From: Chryseobacterium sp. HSC-36S06
GTDB lineage: Bacteria > Bacteroidota > Bacteroidia > Flavobacteriales > Weeksellaceae
DNA length: 64,000 bases
Assembly (NCBI RefSeq): GCF_024171485.1
Contig: NZ_JALJZX010000002.1
Location: 434,001-498,000, forward strand
Direction: 5' to 3'
The notes under the pieces are model-generated. The model saw nothing but the letters and a program-made list of their open reading frames with translations, was not told the origin of the DNA and did not search any database. The position numbers and the translations under genes are program-made. How positions within the stretch are numbered: position 1 is the first letter of the stretch; each line of letters starts with the position of its first letter. Positions 31,975 through 40,598 of the stretch are shown in pieces.

Positions 31975-32523
31975 TTATAACTGAACTTTTACCTTGAAAC
32001 CGGTATTCATCTTCATTGTGATTTGGTCCGCAGCTACGGCGCTCGCCTGAATTTCAAAAATTAAGGAATTCTGGCTAGTTTTAAAATAGTTGATCAGTTC
32101 TTCATCGGGCACCGTAAATGTAACTATATTAGGATTGGTATTATTCACCACTGTAGCGATAAGTTTTTCCGGCTGGTTGGGAGCTTTAATATAAACTCTC
32201 GCATTTTTAATAACATCAAGTTTCGTATCGACGGTTGAGCTGATAAAATCCATACTCAGCGTACTCATCTTTACCGATTTCAGGTTGTTAATAGAATAAT
32301 TTGGATTATTTTCTTTAATCTTAGCGTCCAGATTTATATTCATTGGGATTTCTGGTGTTCTGGTGTAAGTCGTAGTACTTACGTTCACGAAGGGAACGGT
32401 CACTGTAGTCGTAAACGGAACATCAAAAGGAGGCAGCGCGTCTAAAACCGTATTCACAATATCTCTGCAGCTGGTCGTGAAGAGCAGGATCAGCATTCCC
32501 ATTAATAATGATAATTTTTTCAT
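31975..32523 (-). CDS. Lipoprotein of unknown function
   Basis: A 182-residue protein from ATG 32523 (MKKLSLLMGMLILLF). The signal ends in FTTSC, a plausible though non-classical lipobox with C at about residue 19. The mature part is rich in Thr, Val and Asn and strand-like (VPFTTTVTVPFVNVSTTTYTR), so a beta fold is likely. I do not recognise a family. It is divergent from the DNA glycosylase gene with 71 bases between the start codons. Confidence 0.68.
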   Translation of the reverse strand: MKKLSLLMGMLILLFTTSCRDIVNTVLDALPPFDVPFTTTVTVPFVNVSTTTYTRTPEIPMNINLDAKIKENNPNYSINNLKSVKMSTLSMDFISSTVDTKLDVIKNARVYIKAPNQPEKLIATVVNNTNPNIVTFTVPDEELINYFKTSQNSLIFEIQASAVAADQITMKMNTGFKVKVQL

Positions 32524-32594
32524 AACTGATTTTTTTAATATTTTTAATGATTGCATTAATCATTCCAATTTTTTAAAGTAAAATCTCATAAAAA

Positions 32595-33092
32595 ATGTCG
32601 AACCGAATTTCATCTTTTGCACCGGTTATTTCTAAAACATCTAAAATTCTTATTTTAGGCTCGGTTCCCGGCGTTAAATCTCTGGAAATGCAGCAATATT
32701 ACGCGCATCCGCAAAACCAGTTCTGGAGAATTATTTTTGAACTTCTAGGAAAGGATTTCAGTGGTGATTACGAGACAAGAATTGAAACCATCAGAAAAAA
32801 CAATATTGCGTTGTGGGACGTCATCGATACCTGCGAACGCGAGGGAAGCCTCGACACGAAGATCCGAAACGAGGAACATAATGATATTACTAAAATTCTA
32901 AACGACCATCCTTCAATCAGCGTTATTTTCTGTAATGGTCAGAAATCATTTAAGAATTTAAAGAAAATTTTAGGCGAAGAATCAGAAATTCCTGTATTTG
33001 TTTTACCTTCGACAAGTCCGCTTCATACGATTTCGTTCGATAAAAAACTAAAAGAATGGGAAATTATAAAACATTTTTATGAAGAAACTTAA
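32595..33092 (+). CDS. DNA-deoxyinosine glycosylase (family 6 UDG-like)
   Basis: A 165-residue uracil-DNA-glycosylase superfamily protein. KILILGSVPGVKSLEMQQYY and AHPQNQFW are the hallmark of the hypoxanthine-DNA glycosylase family (SSPG-like motif 1, then the NxFW motif); the C-terminal VLPSTSPLH is motif 2. It should remove deaminated adenine (hypoxanthine) from DNA. The last 14 bases overlap the next gene, so the two are translationally coupled. Confidence 0.9.
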   Translation: MSNRISSFAPVISKTSKILILGSVPGVKSLEMQQYYAHPQNQFWRIIFELLGKDFSGDYETRIETIRKNNIALWDVIDTCEREGSLDTKIRNEEHNDITKILNDHPSISVIFCNGQKSFKNLKKILGEESEIPVFVLPSTSPLHTISFDKKLKEWEIIKHFYEET

Positions 33093-33726
33093 TTTGGTGG
33101 CCTTTAGTTTTGTGTTTGTATTGAGTTCTGCACAGACTTATTCTTTTGATACCGTCACAAAATATGTACTTAATAACGCGAAGAAAAAGGGTATTAAAGA
33201 ATCGGTTAATTATTTTAATTCCGACAATTTTAATTATTTCCTAAAGGTTACAAGAGTTCCGGAATACCTTAGTGCCACACTCTTTGATTCCAAAACTGAT
33301 CTTGCCCATCGTTTTAAAGTAAAAGAAAGTAAGTCAAACGGAAACATTTTTTTCGCTTTTGAATATGATTATTCTTACAAGTTGAACACGAAATATTTAA
33401 TTCATCAAAACCAATATGTTACTTTTGGTGAAATATCAGAAACAACTCCAAAAAGGGTCTCAATGCAGGTTTTCAATTCAAAAAAAGCAAAGAAACCTGT
33501 TGCTAATCATATTCTTACTCTGCAACCAGCCAGTAAAAATATGTTTCCAATGTTTGCGTTAAGCAGAAGTTATAATTATACGATGCCGAATGATGCAAAT
33601 TTACCGGGAAATTATATGGTGTTAAGGGATGATATCACCGAAAAAAAAATAAGTTGTGAATTTGTACTTGAAGATCATAATAATGTAGAACTTAAATTAA
33701 CGCTTCCTAAATCCCTGAAATTCTAG
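33079..33726 (+). CDS. Secreted protein of unknown function
   Basis: A 215-residue protein with a signal peptide (MKKLNLVAFSFVFVLSSAQ). Lys, Asn and Tyr rich, strand-like, no known motif. Its ATG is 14 bases inside the end of the glycosylase gene, so it is translated from the same mRNA. It is more AT rich than its neighbours. No catalytic pattern was recognised, so no function is proposed. Confidence 0.65.
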   Translation: MKKLNLVAFSFVFVLSSAQTYSFDTVTKYVLNNAKKKGIKESVNYFNSDNFNYFLKVTRVPEYLSATLFDSKTDLAHRFKVKESKSNGNIFFAFEYDYSYKLNTKYLIHQNQYVTFGEISETTPKRVSMQVFNSKKAKKPVANHILTLQPASKNMFPMFALSRSYNYTMPNDANLPGNYMVLRDDITEKKISCEFVLEDHNNVELKLTLPKSLKF

Positions 33727-33742
33727 ATAAATAGGCAAACAC

Positions 33743-33773
33743 TTGACTTTGCCTTTTCAAAGCCGTATATTTG
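33743..33773 (+). promoter_or_regulatory. Promoter of queA (-33 TTG and -7 TATATTTG)
   Basis: TTG at 33743-33745 and TATATTTG at 33766-33773 with a 20-base spacer. The 16-mer CGTATATTTGCAGTCC covering the -7 box and the probable start point is identical to the tRNA-fMet promoter at 46335. Confidence 0.75.
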
Positions 33774-33826
33774 CAGTCCGAAAATCATTGGGTTTTTCGG
33801 CTAATTTTTAAACCGTAATTTAAAAA

Positions 33827-34876
33827 ATGAAAACATCTGATTTCAACTTCCATTTGCCGGAAGAACTCCTGGCAGAGTATCCTGCAGAGCACAGAGACGA
33901 CGCCAAACTCATGGTTCTAGACCGCAAAAAGCAGACAATCGAACATAAAACTTTTAAAGATGTTGTAGATTATTTCGATGAAAAAGATCTTTTTATCTTC
34001 AATAATACCAAGGTTTTCCCGGCAAGATTGTATGGAAACAAAGAAAAAACCGGTGCCAAAATTGAAGTTTTCCTTTTAAGAGAACTCGATAAAGAAACCC
34101 GCGTTTGGGATGTTTTGGTTGATCCTGCAAGAAAGATAAGAATCGGAAACAAATTGTTCTTCACTGAAGACGAATCTTTGGTTGCCGAAGTAATCGATAA
34201 TACGACTTCAAGAGGTAGAACCCTGAGATTTTTATATGACGGTTCTTACGAGGAATTCCGCTCGAAACTGAAAGAACTGGGCGAAACTCCACTTCCGAAA
34301 TATATCAAAAGAGCCGTAGAACCTGAAGACGCAGAGCGGTTCCAGACCATCTATGCCAAGCACGAAGGTGCCGTTGCAGCTCCTACAGCAGGTTTGCACT
34401 TCTCCAGACATTTGATGAAGAAACTCGAGATCAAAGGAATCGATTTCGCTGAAGTAACACTTCATGTTGGTTTGGGAACTTTTAACCCGATTGAGGTTGA
34501 AGATTTAAGCAAACATAAAATGGAATCTGAGGAAGCCATCATTGATCAGAAAAACGCCGATATCATCAACAAAGCGGTTGCTGAGCAGCGCAGAGTTTGT
34601 GCAGTGGGAACCACTACCATGAGAGCTTTGGAAACTTCGGTTTCATCCAATAAAAAGATCGGGCCTTACCATGGCTGGACGAATAAATTTATTTTCCCGC
34701 CACATGATTTCGGTGTTGCCAATGCGATGATTACCAACTTCCATACACCAAAATCTACACTGTTAATGATGATCGCAGCGTTCGCCGGGAAAGATTTCCT
34801 GATGCAGGCCTATGAAGAAGCCATTAAGAACGAATACAAATTCTATTCTTACGGAGACGCAATGCTGATTCTTTAA
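33827..34876 (+). CDS. queA: S-adenosylmethionine:tRNA ribosyltransferase-isomerase
   Basis: A 349-residue enzyme that builds epoxyqueuosine on the wobble base of tRNAs with GUN anticodons. [53 protein letters not shown] and [10 protein letters not shown] are all typical. The length matches the family. It is followed by rlmN, another RNA-modifying enzyme, after an 88-base gap that contains a hairpin repeat. Confidence 0.96.
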   Translation: MKTSDFNFHLPEELLAEYPAEHRDDAKLMVLDRKKQTIEHKTFKDVVDYFDEKDLFIFNNTKVFPARLYGNKEKTGAKIEVFLLRELDKETRVWDVLVDPARKIRIGNKLFFTEDESLVAEVIDNTTSRGRTLRFLYDGSYEEFRSKLKELGETPLPKYIKRAVEPEDAERFQTIYAKHEGAVAAPTAGLHFSRHLMKKLEIKGIDFAEVTLHVGLGTFNPIEVEDLSKHKMESEEAIIDQKNADIINKAVAEQRRVCAVGTTTMRALETSVSSNKKIGPYHGWTNKFIFPPHDFGVANAMITNFHTPKSTLLMMIAAFAGKDFLMQAYEEAIKNEYKFYSYGDAMLIL

Positions 34877-34897
34877 TATAAATTAATTTTAAATATT

Positions 34898-34958
34898 TCT
34901 CGCAGATTTTGCTGATGACGCAGAAAGAGAATCTGCTGACTTTGCTAAATCTGCGAGA
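34898..34958. repeat. REP-like hairpin element before rlmN
   Basis: Perfect 12-bp inverted repeat TCTCGCAGATTT (34898-34909) / AAATCTGCGAGA (34947-34958) around 37 bases that again contain GCTGATG, GCAGA and ATCTGCTG. The right arm ends 6 bases before the rlmN ATG, so a folded mRNA would place the start codon at the base of a stem. Repeats built on CTCGCAGAT recur between genes in flavobacteria, which makes a dispersed element likely. Confidence 0.7.
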
Positions 34959-34964
34959 CTTTTT

Positions 34965-35999
34965 ATGAAAGATATACGGACATTAAATTTAGAACAGCTC
35001 ACTGATTATTTCAGAGAGATCGGCGAAAAACCCTTCCGGGCGAAGCAGGTTTATGACTGGCTGTGGAGTAAGAATCTGCATTCTATTGATGAAATGACCA
35101 ATCTTTCTAAAGACCTCAGAGAGAAAATTTCTCAGGAATACATCATCAATCCCATTTCGGTTGACCAGCTTCAGAAATCGACCGACGGAACCATTAAAAA
35201 CGGTGTAAAACTACACGACGGACTTCTCGTAGAATCGGTCCTGATTCCTACAGAAACCCGTACTACAGCCTGTGTTTCGTCTCAGGTTGGCTGCTCCCTG
35301 AACTGTGAATTCTGCGCAACCGCCCGGCTGAAAAGGATGAGAAATCTGGAAGTTGCAGAAATCGTAGACCAGGTGGCGTTAATCGACAGACAAAGCAAAC
35401 TTTATTTCGACAGACCGCTTTCAAACATCGTTTTCATGGGAATGGGCGAGCCGATGATGAATTACAAAAATGTAGTAGATGCGGTTAGAAAAATTACCCA
35501 GCCTGAAGGTTTGGGCATGTCGCCGCGGAGAATTACCGTTTCAACTTCCGGAATTCCTAAGATGATTAAAATGCTTGCTGATGAAGATCTGCGGGTAAAA
35601 CTTGCGCTTTCTTTACATTCAGCTATCGAGTCGAAAAGGAATGAAATCATGCCTTTCTCAGATAAATTTCCGCTCACCGATATCATGGATTCTTTAAAAT
35701 ACTGGTACGAAAAAACTGGAAATCCCATAACATTTGAATATTGCGTCTGGAAAGGAATCAATGATCAGGATGAAGACATCAAAGCGCTTATCCGCTACTG
35801 TAAGCAGGTTCCGAGTAAAGTGAACTTAATTCAGTATAATCCCATCGGCGACGGAAAATACGATAAATGCAATAAAGAAGCCGAGGAAAATTATGTACGC
35901 CAGCTCGAAAACGCCGGAATCACGGTGCTGATCCGCCGAAGCCGGGGAGGAGACATCGATGCGGCCTGTGGGCAGTTGGCGAATAAATCCAGTGAGTAA
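34965..35999 (+). CDS. rlmN: 23S rRNA/tRNA adenine C2-methyltransferase
   Basis: A 344-residue radical SAM enzyme that methylates A2503 of 23S rRNA and A37 of some tRNAs. The Cys motif GCSLNCEFC binds the 4Fe4S cluster; VFMGMGEPMMNY, STSGIP and GGDIDAACGQL with the second catalytic Cys are present. Its stop overlaps the next gene start (TAATG). The hairpin element directly upstream may influence its expression. Confidence 0.96.
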   Translation: MKDIRTLNLEQLTDYFREIGEKPFRAKQVYDWLWSKNLHSIDEMTNLSKDLREKISQEYIINPISVDQLQKSTDGTIKNGVKLHDGLLVESVLIPTETRTTACVSSQVGCSLNCEFCATARLKRMRNLEVAEIVDQVALIDRQSKLYFDRPLSNIVFMGMGEPMMNYKNVVDAVRKITQPEGLGMSPRRITVSTSGIPKMIKMLADEDLRVKLALSLHSAIESKRNEIMPFSDKFPLTDIMDSLKYWYEKTGNPITFEYCVWKGINDQDEDIKALIRYCKQVPSKVNLIQYNPIGDGKYDKCNKEAEENYVRQLENAGITVLIRRSRGGDIDAACGQLANKSSE

Positions 36000-36715
36000 T
36001 GTTCAGCCACAAAGGAAAAACCCGTACCGAAAAACATAATCTTGGCATTGCCTCGCTGCTGAGTTTCGTGGCAGGTTTGGTAAATGTGGTAGGATTTTTT
36101 TCGGTGCAGAAACTTACCACAAACGTTACAGGACATTTCGCTTACTTTGTAGATGAAGCTTTCAAGCAGGATTTCCGGAGTGCTTTTCACGTGGCACTTT
36201 ATATCTTTTTCTTTTTTCTGGGTGCTTTCATTTCCAACTTTATGGTTGAAATTTATTCGCGAAGACGGGAAAATCTTATTTATGTTGTCCCTACTATTAC
36301 CGAGGCTGTAATCCTTGCAGGCATAGGAGTTACAGGGACATATCTTATTTCGGAAAATCCGGATATGATCGCTTTCAGCCTTCTATTTGCGATGGGGATG
36401 CAGAATTCACTCGTAACAAGCATATCAAATGCGGTGGTCCGTACAACACATTTAACCGGACTGTTTACCGATATGGGTATCGAGTTTTCTCAACTTTTCT
36501 TTTATAAAGATCAGGCACATAAAAAGAAGCTAATCAAATCAATAAAACTCCGTTTAATCATAATCTGGCTTTTTTTTGCAGGAGGTGTTTCAGGAGGAAT
36601 TCTTTACACACATTTCGGTATCAGAACGCTTCTCTTCGGAAGTTTAATTTTGCTGCTGGGACTGCTCTATGATTTTGTAAAAATCCGCATCCTGCTGTTA
36701 AGACGTAAATTATAA
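35999..36715 (+). CDS. DUF1275 (YoaK family) membrane protein
   Basis: A 238-residue protein with six hydrophobic segments. SFVAGLVNVVGFFSVQKLTT, NVTGHFAYF, and NAVVRTTHLTGLFTDMG are characteristic of the YoaK/DUF1275 family of small-molecule-permease-like proteins with unknown substrate. Both ends overlap neighbouring genes by one or a few bases (TAATG), so rlmN, this gene and the next form a coupled unit. Confidence 0.88.
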   Translation: MFSHKGKTRTEKHNLGIASLLSFVAGLVNVVGFFSVQKLTTNVTGHFAYFVDEAFKQDFRSAFHVALYIFFFFLGAFISNFMVEIYSRRRENLIYVVPTITEAVILAGIGVTGTYLISENPDMIAFSLLFAMGMQNSLVTSISNAVVRTTHLTGLFTDMGIEFSQLFFYKDQAHKKKLIKSIKLRLIIIWLFFAGGVSGGILYTHFGIRTLLFGSLILLLGLLYDFVKIRILLLRRKL

Positions 36716-37578
36716 TGAACAGATTACTTTTATTTTTCGCGTTACTTCTTTTTGCTGATGGCTTTGCGCAGCAAGCCGACTTTTTAAAGATCGGCAGATA
36801 CAGGGTTGCGTACCTGAATGATTCGCTGAAAGAAAATTCAGGGCTCAGTTTCCGCAACGGTAGACTGTATGTGATGAATGATGGCGGTAATTCCTCTGAA
36901 ATTTTTGAAATCGACAAATCCTCAGGTAAAATTTTAAAAACGATTAAAACAGGACTTACAAACATTGATTGGGAAGCCATTGCGAGCGATTCGCTGTATT
37001 TTTACACCGGTGATTTCGGAAATAATGCCGGAACACGGAAGAACCTCAAAATTTATAAAATTCCGTATGATAATAACTCTGCAGCACAGGAAATTCCTTT
37101 CTTTTATCCGGAGCAGCAGGACTTCAGCAGAAAAGTCATCAATAATGATTTCGATGCGGAAGCGATGATTGTTCTCAACGGAAAGATTCATGTCTTTACA
37201 AAAGAATGGGTATCGAAATCGACCACGCATTACGTACTGAATCCAGAACTTGCTGACAATCAGCCTGCAGAAAAGACCGAAAGTTTCAGAACAGGTTTCG
37301 TCGTTACCGATGCAGCATACTTTGATGGAAAACTTTTTTTGATTGGTTACACGAAAAATACTGAGGTTTTTCTTTCAGTGTTTAAGGAATCAGAACCCGG
37401 CGTTTTCTTCAGCAAGCAACCTAAGAAATATTACCTCGGTTCCTCGTTAAGCGTTGGCCAAATCGAAGGAATTGCTGTGGATGAAAGCGGTGTTTATATT
37501 TCCGGCGAAGAATTCCGCACACCTTTCGGAACAGCAAAACAGGCTTTCTATTTTATTCCGGCAGATAAAATCCTCTAA
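36715..37578 (+). CDS. Secreted beta-propeller-like protein
   Basis: A 287-residue exported protein (signal peptide MNRLLLFFALLLFADGFAQ). Repeating strand segments such as NGRLYVMNDGGN, DSLYFYTGDFGNNAG, GKIHVFTKEW and IEGIAVDESGVYISGEEF suggest a six- or seven-bladed propeller of the SdiA-regulated/esterase-phytase-like type. No catalytic residues are certain. The ATG overlaps the DUF1275 stop (TAATG), so it is translationally coupled. Confidence 0.7.
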   Translation: MNRLLLFFALLLFADGFAQQADFLKIGRYRVAYLNDSLKENSGLSFRNGRLYVMNDGGNSSEIFEIDKSSGKILKTIKTGLTNIDWEAIASDSLYFYTGDFGNNAGTRKNLKIYKIPYDNNSAAQEIPFFYPEQQDFSRKVINNDFDAEAMIVLNGKIHVFTKEWVSKSTTHYVLNPELADNQPAEKTESFRTGFVVTDAAYFDGKLFLIGYTKNTEVFLSVFKESEPGVFFSKQPKKYYLGSSLSVGQIEGIAVDESGVYISGEEFRTPFGTAKQAFYFIPADKIL

Positions 37579-37622
37579 GCATTCAATCTGTAATTAACTT
37601 CGATTCTCCGGCAAATTTTAAT

Positions 37623-37630
37623 TATATTTG
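37623..37630 (+). promoter_or_regulatory. -7 promoter box of the polyprenyl synthase gene
   Basis: TATATTTG matches TAnnTTTG exactly, 36 bases before the GTG start at 37667. Confidence 0.55.
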
Positions 37631-37666
37631 TCGGTATTTAACTTTCAACATCTTTATTCATAGTAC

Positions 37667-38644
37667 GTGGCCAATACCGTAGAAGAAATCAAAAAACCCA
37701 TTTCCGGTGAAATGAAACTTTTCGAACAGAAGTTTTATGAATCCATGCAGAGCAATGTACCGCTTTTAGATAAGGTAACGCGGTTTATTGTAACGACTAA
37801 AGGCAAGCAGATGCGGCCAATGTTCGTTTTTCTCTGCGCGAAACTGGTGGGCGAAGTGAACGAAAAAACCTTCCGCGGCGCATCGATGATTGAGCTTATT
37901 CACACCGCGACTTTGGTGCATGATGATGTAGTGGATGAGAGTTTTAAAAGACGTAATTTCTTCTCCATCAACGCTTTGTGGAAAAATAAAATTGCGGTTC
38001 TGGTAGGCGACTATCTGCTTTCTAAAGCCGTTTTGCTTTCAACAGATCATAAGGATTTTGATCTTCTTGCTGTAATTTCCCGTACAATACGCGAAATGGC
38101 TGAAGGGGAGTTGCTTCAACTTGAAAAAGCCCGCAAACTTGATATTACTGAAGAAGTTTACTACGAAATTATACGCCAGAAAACGGCGACCTTAATCGCG
38201 GCATGCTGCGAAATCGGCGTAGTATCCAACAATGTGGATGAAACGATGGCCAAGAAAATGATGGAGTTCGGTACCCTTACCGGAATGGCTTTTCAGATCA
38301 AAGACGACCTTTTTGATTATCTTACGTCAAATATTATTGGTAAACCTGTAGGAATCGACATTAAGGAACAGAAAATGACGCTTCCGCTGATCCACACGTT
38401 GAAAACTGCTAACGAAACCGACAGAAAGCATTATTTCAATACGATTAAGCGGTATAATAATGATACCAAACGCGTCAAAGAACTGATCGCTTTTGTGAAA
38501 AGTTCCGGCGGACTGGATTATGCAATTTCTGTTATGAAAGATTACCAGCAGCGCGCAAAAAATATCCTCAACGAATTTCCGGATTCAGAGGCAAAACACT
38601 CGCTGAACCTGATGCTGGATTACGTGATTGAAAGAAAGTTCTAA
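37667..38644 (+). CDS. Polyprenyl synthetase (octaprenyl/heptaprenyl diphosphate synthase-like)
   Basis: A 325-residue prenyltransferase that lengthens isoprenoid chains, probably for the menaquinone side chain. The first Asp-rich motif is LVHDDVVDES and the second FQIKDDLFDY; GKQMRPMFVFL binds the allylic diphosphate and HxATLVHDD gives the family position. The start is a GTG at 37667. Length and motifs fit the long-chain E-type group (IspB/HepT) rather than FPP synthase. Confidence 0.92.
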   Translation: MANTVEEIKKPISGEMKLFEQKFYESMQSNVPLLDKVTRFIVTTKGKQMRPMFVFLCAKLVGEVNEKTFRGASMIELIHTATLVHDDVVDESFKRRNFFSINALWKNKIAVLVGDYLLSKAVLLSTDHKDFDLLAVISRTIREMAEGELLQLEKARKLDITEEVYYEIIRQKTATLIAACCEIGVVSNNVDETMAKKMMEFGTLTGMAFQIKDDLFDYLTSNIIGKPVGIDIKEQKMTLPLIHTLKTANETDRKHYFNTIKRYNNDTKRVKELIAFVKSSGGLDYAISVMKDYQQRAKNILNEFPDSEAKHSLNLMLDYVIERKF

Positions 38645-38649
38645 AAAAA

Positions 38650-39375
38650 TTATTCGAGAAGTTCCTTCAGATAAAATGCATTCTTTAAAGCCGCTGTTCC
38701 CCAGGTATTGTTAAAAAATACAAAAACATCCTGTTTTGCTTTTTTGATATCCTTTGCCAGTTTCTTTAATTCCTCTTCAGAATATTCAGATTTGAAAAGC
38801 ACAGGAACTCCGTGAAGTCTGTAATAAACCGATTTACTATTGTTGATGATGAAATCATCAGGAATATTTTTCGGGAAACTCACGCCGGAAACTACAATAT
38901 TTTTCTTTCTTAAAGTTTCAAAAATCTCTTCTGTCCACCACGATTCATGGCGGAATTCAACAACATTTAGAAACTGTGAATCTACAGTTGTAATCAGCTG
39001 TTCCAGATTTTCTTCCCTGTAATGAAAACTTGGCGGCATCTGAAAAAGAAAACCCGCAAGCTTTTCCTGAATTCCATGATGAATGTGCTGGCAGAAATCA
39101 GCAGTTTCCGCTGCAGTCTCTTTTAAACGTTTGATGTGGGTGATTGTTTTAGGAATTTTGATGAAAAATTTAAAATCCTCATCAGTCCTTTGATACCAGT
39201 TCTCCAGAGTTTGTGGCCTAGGTCGACGGTAAAAGGTGGAATTGATTTCAACTGTATTGAATTGGGTGGAGTAGAAGTTCAGCTGCTCCTTCGACGGCAG
39301 TTCTTCCGGAAAGAAAAAGCCTTTCCAGTCGCGGTTGGAGAATCCCGAACAGCCGATGTAAGTCTTATGCTTCAT
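38650..39375 (-). CDS. DUF72 family protein
   Basis: A 241-residue TIM-barrel-like protein from ATG 39375 (MKHKTYIGCSGFSNRDWKG). YSTQFNTVEINSTFYRRP, FKFFIKIPKTITH, and VEFRHESWW are family landmarks. DUF72 (YecE) has no settled function. It overlaps the upstream gene by 11 bases, so both are coupled; the convergent prenyl synthase ends 6 bases before its stop with no visible terminator between. Confidence 0.9.
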   Translation of the reverse strand: MKHKTYIGCSGFSNRDWKGFFFPEELPSKEQLNFYSTQFNTVEINSTFYRRPRPQTLENWYQRTDEDFKFFIKIPKTITHIKRLKETAAETADFCQHIHHGIQEKLAGFLFQMPPSFHYREENLEQLITTVDSQFLNVVEFRHESWWTEEIFETLRKKNIVVSGVSFPKNIPDDFIINNSKSVYYRLHGVPVLFKSEYSEEELKKLAKDIKKAKQDVFVFFNNTWGTAALKNAFYLKELLE

Positions 39376-39967
39376 ATTTAATGAGACCTTCTGTAAGTGA
39401 TTTCCACTGGAATTTACTCCCGGCAATCATTCCGCCTACCGCGACCAGACTGTTCCTGATTTTTTCAATAATGGTGAGATCTTCGGTATTCGGTACTTCA
39501 TTTCTCCCGTGAACTTCTGCTGAGATTGTATTCCCTTCTCTTTTAATGAGGAAATTTGAAGTTGCCTTCGGATCGAAAAAATGCGCCGTTGTTTCATCCG
39601 GTTTTGTGGGATCAGAAGTTGGTCTGACTCTGATGTATACACACTCGGAGTTGTCTGAATGTTCTTCTTCAAATATTTCAACCTGCACCCAGTCATAACC
39701 GTCGCCAGTGGGGTTATGAAGTCCCGGAACTTTAATTCTGAAATAATCACCGACTTTCGGTGGATCCAGGGATAATTCACCTTGTTTGTCACGAAGAGAA
39801 AATTCCGCCTTTTCGGTACCGGCAAAAAGCTCCCAGCAGTTGACATCCACAAAACGTCTTTTCACGATGTCGAAATGGGTTTTTGCCAGTTGGACGGAAT
39901 CCAGTTCAATTTCCGAAATGGTGTCGCTTTTGGCACCCGTTTGCTGTGGCGGAATTTTTTCGTGCAT
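39365..39967 (-). CDS. Hypothetical protein, coupled to DUF72
   Basis: A 200-residue soluble protein with no signal peptide. It has a strand-rich core (DYFRIKVPGLHNPTGDGYDW, VQVEIFEEEH, CVYIRVRP) and a hydrophobic C-terminal stretch, LVAVGGMIAGSKF. I recall no named family, though such proteins recur in Chryseobacterium next to DUF72. It overlaps the DUF72 gene by 11 bases, so a joint role is possible. Confidence 0.6.
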   Translation of the reverse strand: MHEKIPPQQTGAKSDTISEIELDSVQLAKTHFDIVKRRFVDVNCWELFAGTEKAEFSLRDKQGELSLDPPKVGDYFRIKVPGLHNPTGDGYDWVQVEIFEEEHSDNSECVYIRVRPTSDPTKPDETTAHFFDPKATSNFLIKREGNTISAEVHGRNEVPNTEDLTIIEKIRNSLVAVGGMIAGSKFQWKSLTEGLIKYEA

Positions 39968-39988
39968 TTGGGATCGTATTAATGATGA

Positions 39989-40525
39989 CTATTTTCCGAA
40001 TTCTTCAATTATTCTTCTATTAAAAGCAGGTAAATCTTCGGGTTTTCTGCTCGTTGTAAGGTTGCCGTCTGTCACCACTTCCTCATCAACCCACTCAGCT
40101 CCTGCATTCTGTAAATCTTTGGAAATGGCTTTGAAAGAAGTCATCTTCACACCTTTCACCACCTCCGCATTGATTAAAGTTTGTGGACCGTGACAAATGG
40201 CAGCTACAGGTTTCTGAGCAGTGAAAAACTCTTTTACGAAAGCTACAGCATCTTTGTCAGCACGCACCGCATCGGGGTTTAATACGCCGCCCGGAAGTAG
40301 GAGTGCGTCATAGTCGGAAACCTTCGCATCGGACACTGTTTTATCGACAGCCACAGAATTGCTCCATTCGTGGTCCTTCATCGCTTTGATTTCTCCTGAT
40401 TTCAGCGAGATGATTTCTACTATAGCACCTTCTTTTTTCAGGGCTTCTACTGGACTTTCAAGCTCCGACTGTTCATAACCGTCCGCAGCAAGAACCGCAA
40501 TTTTCTTATTGTTTAAATTCGACAT
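39989..40525 (-). CDS. DJ-1/PfpI family protein
   Basis: A 178-residue PfpI-type class I glutamine amidotransferase-like protein. KKIAVLAADGYEQSELESPVEALK is the classic start, and VAAICHGPQTL carries the nucleophilic elbow Cys and the following His. YDALLLPGG is also present. Members act as deglycases, proteases or chaperones under stress. It lies between the DUF892 paralogue and the DUF72 pair on the same strand. Confidence 0.92.
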   Translation of the reverse strand: MSNLNNKKIAVLAADGYEQSELESPVEALKKEGAIVEIISLKSGEIKAMKDHEWSNSVAVDKTVSDAKVSDYDALLLPGGVLNPDAVRADKDAVAFVKEFFTAQKPVAAICHGPQTLINAEVVKGVKMTSFKAISKDLQNAGAEWVDEEVVTDGNLTTSRKPEDLPAFNRRIIEEFGK

Positions 40526-40545
40526 GTTTTTTATTTTAATTGGTT

Positions 40546-40572
40546 AAAAAAAGGCAACAAAAATATGTTGCC
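40546..40572 (-). terminator. Terminator of the second DUF892 gene
   Basis: On the minus strand GGCAACA pairs with TGTTGCC across a 6-base loop and seven T follow. It lies 26 bases behind the stop at 40599. Confidence 0.9.
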
Positions 40573-40598
40573 CGGGATGAATACATAACTTTTAAAAG

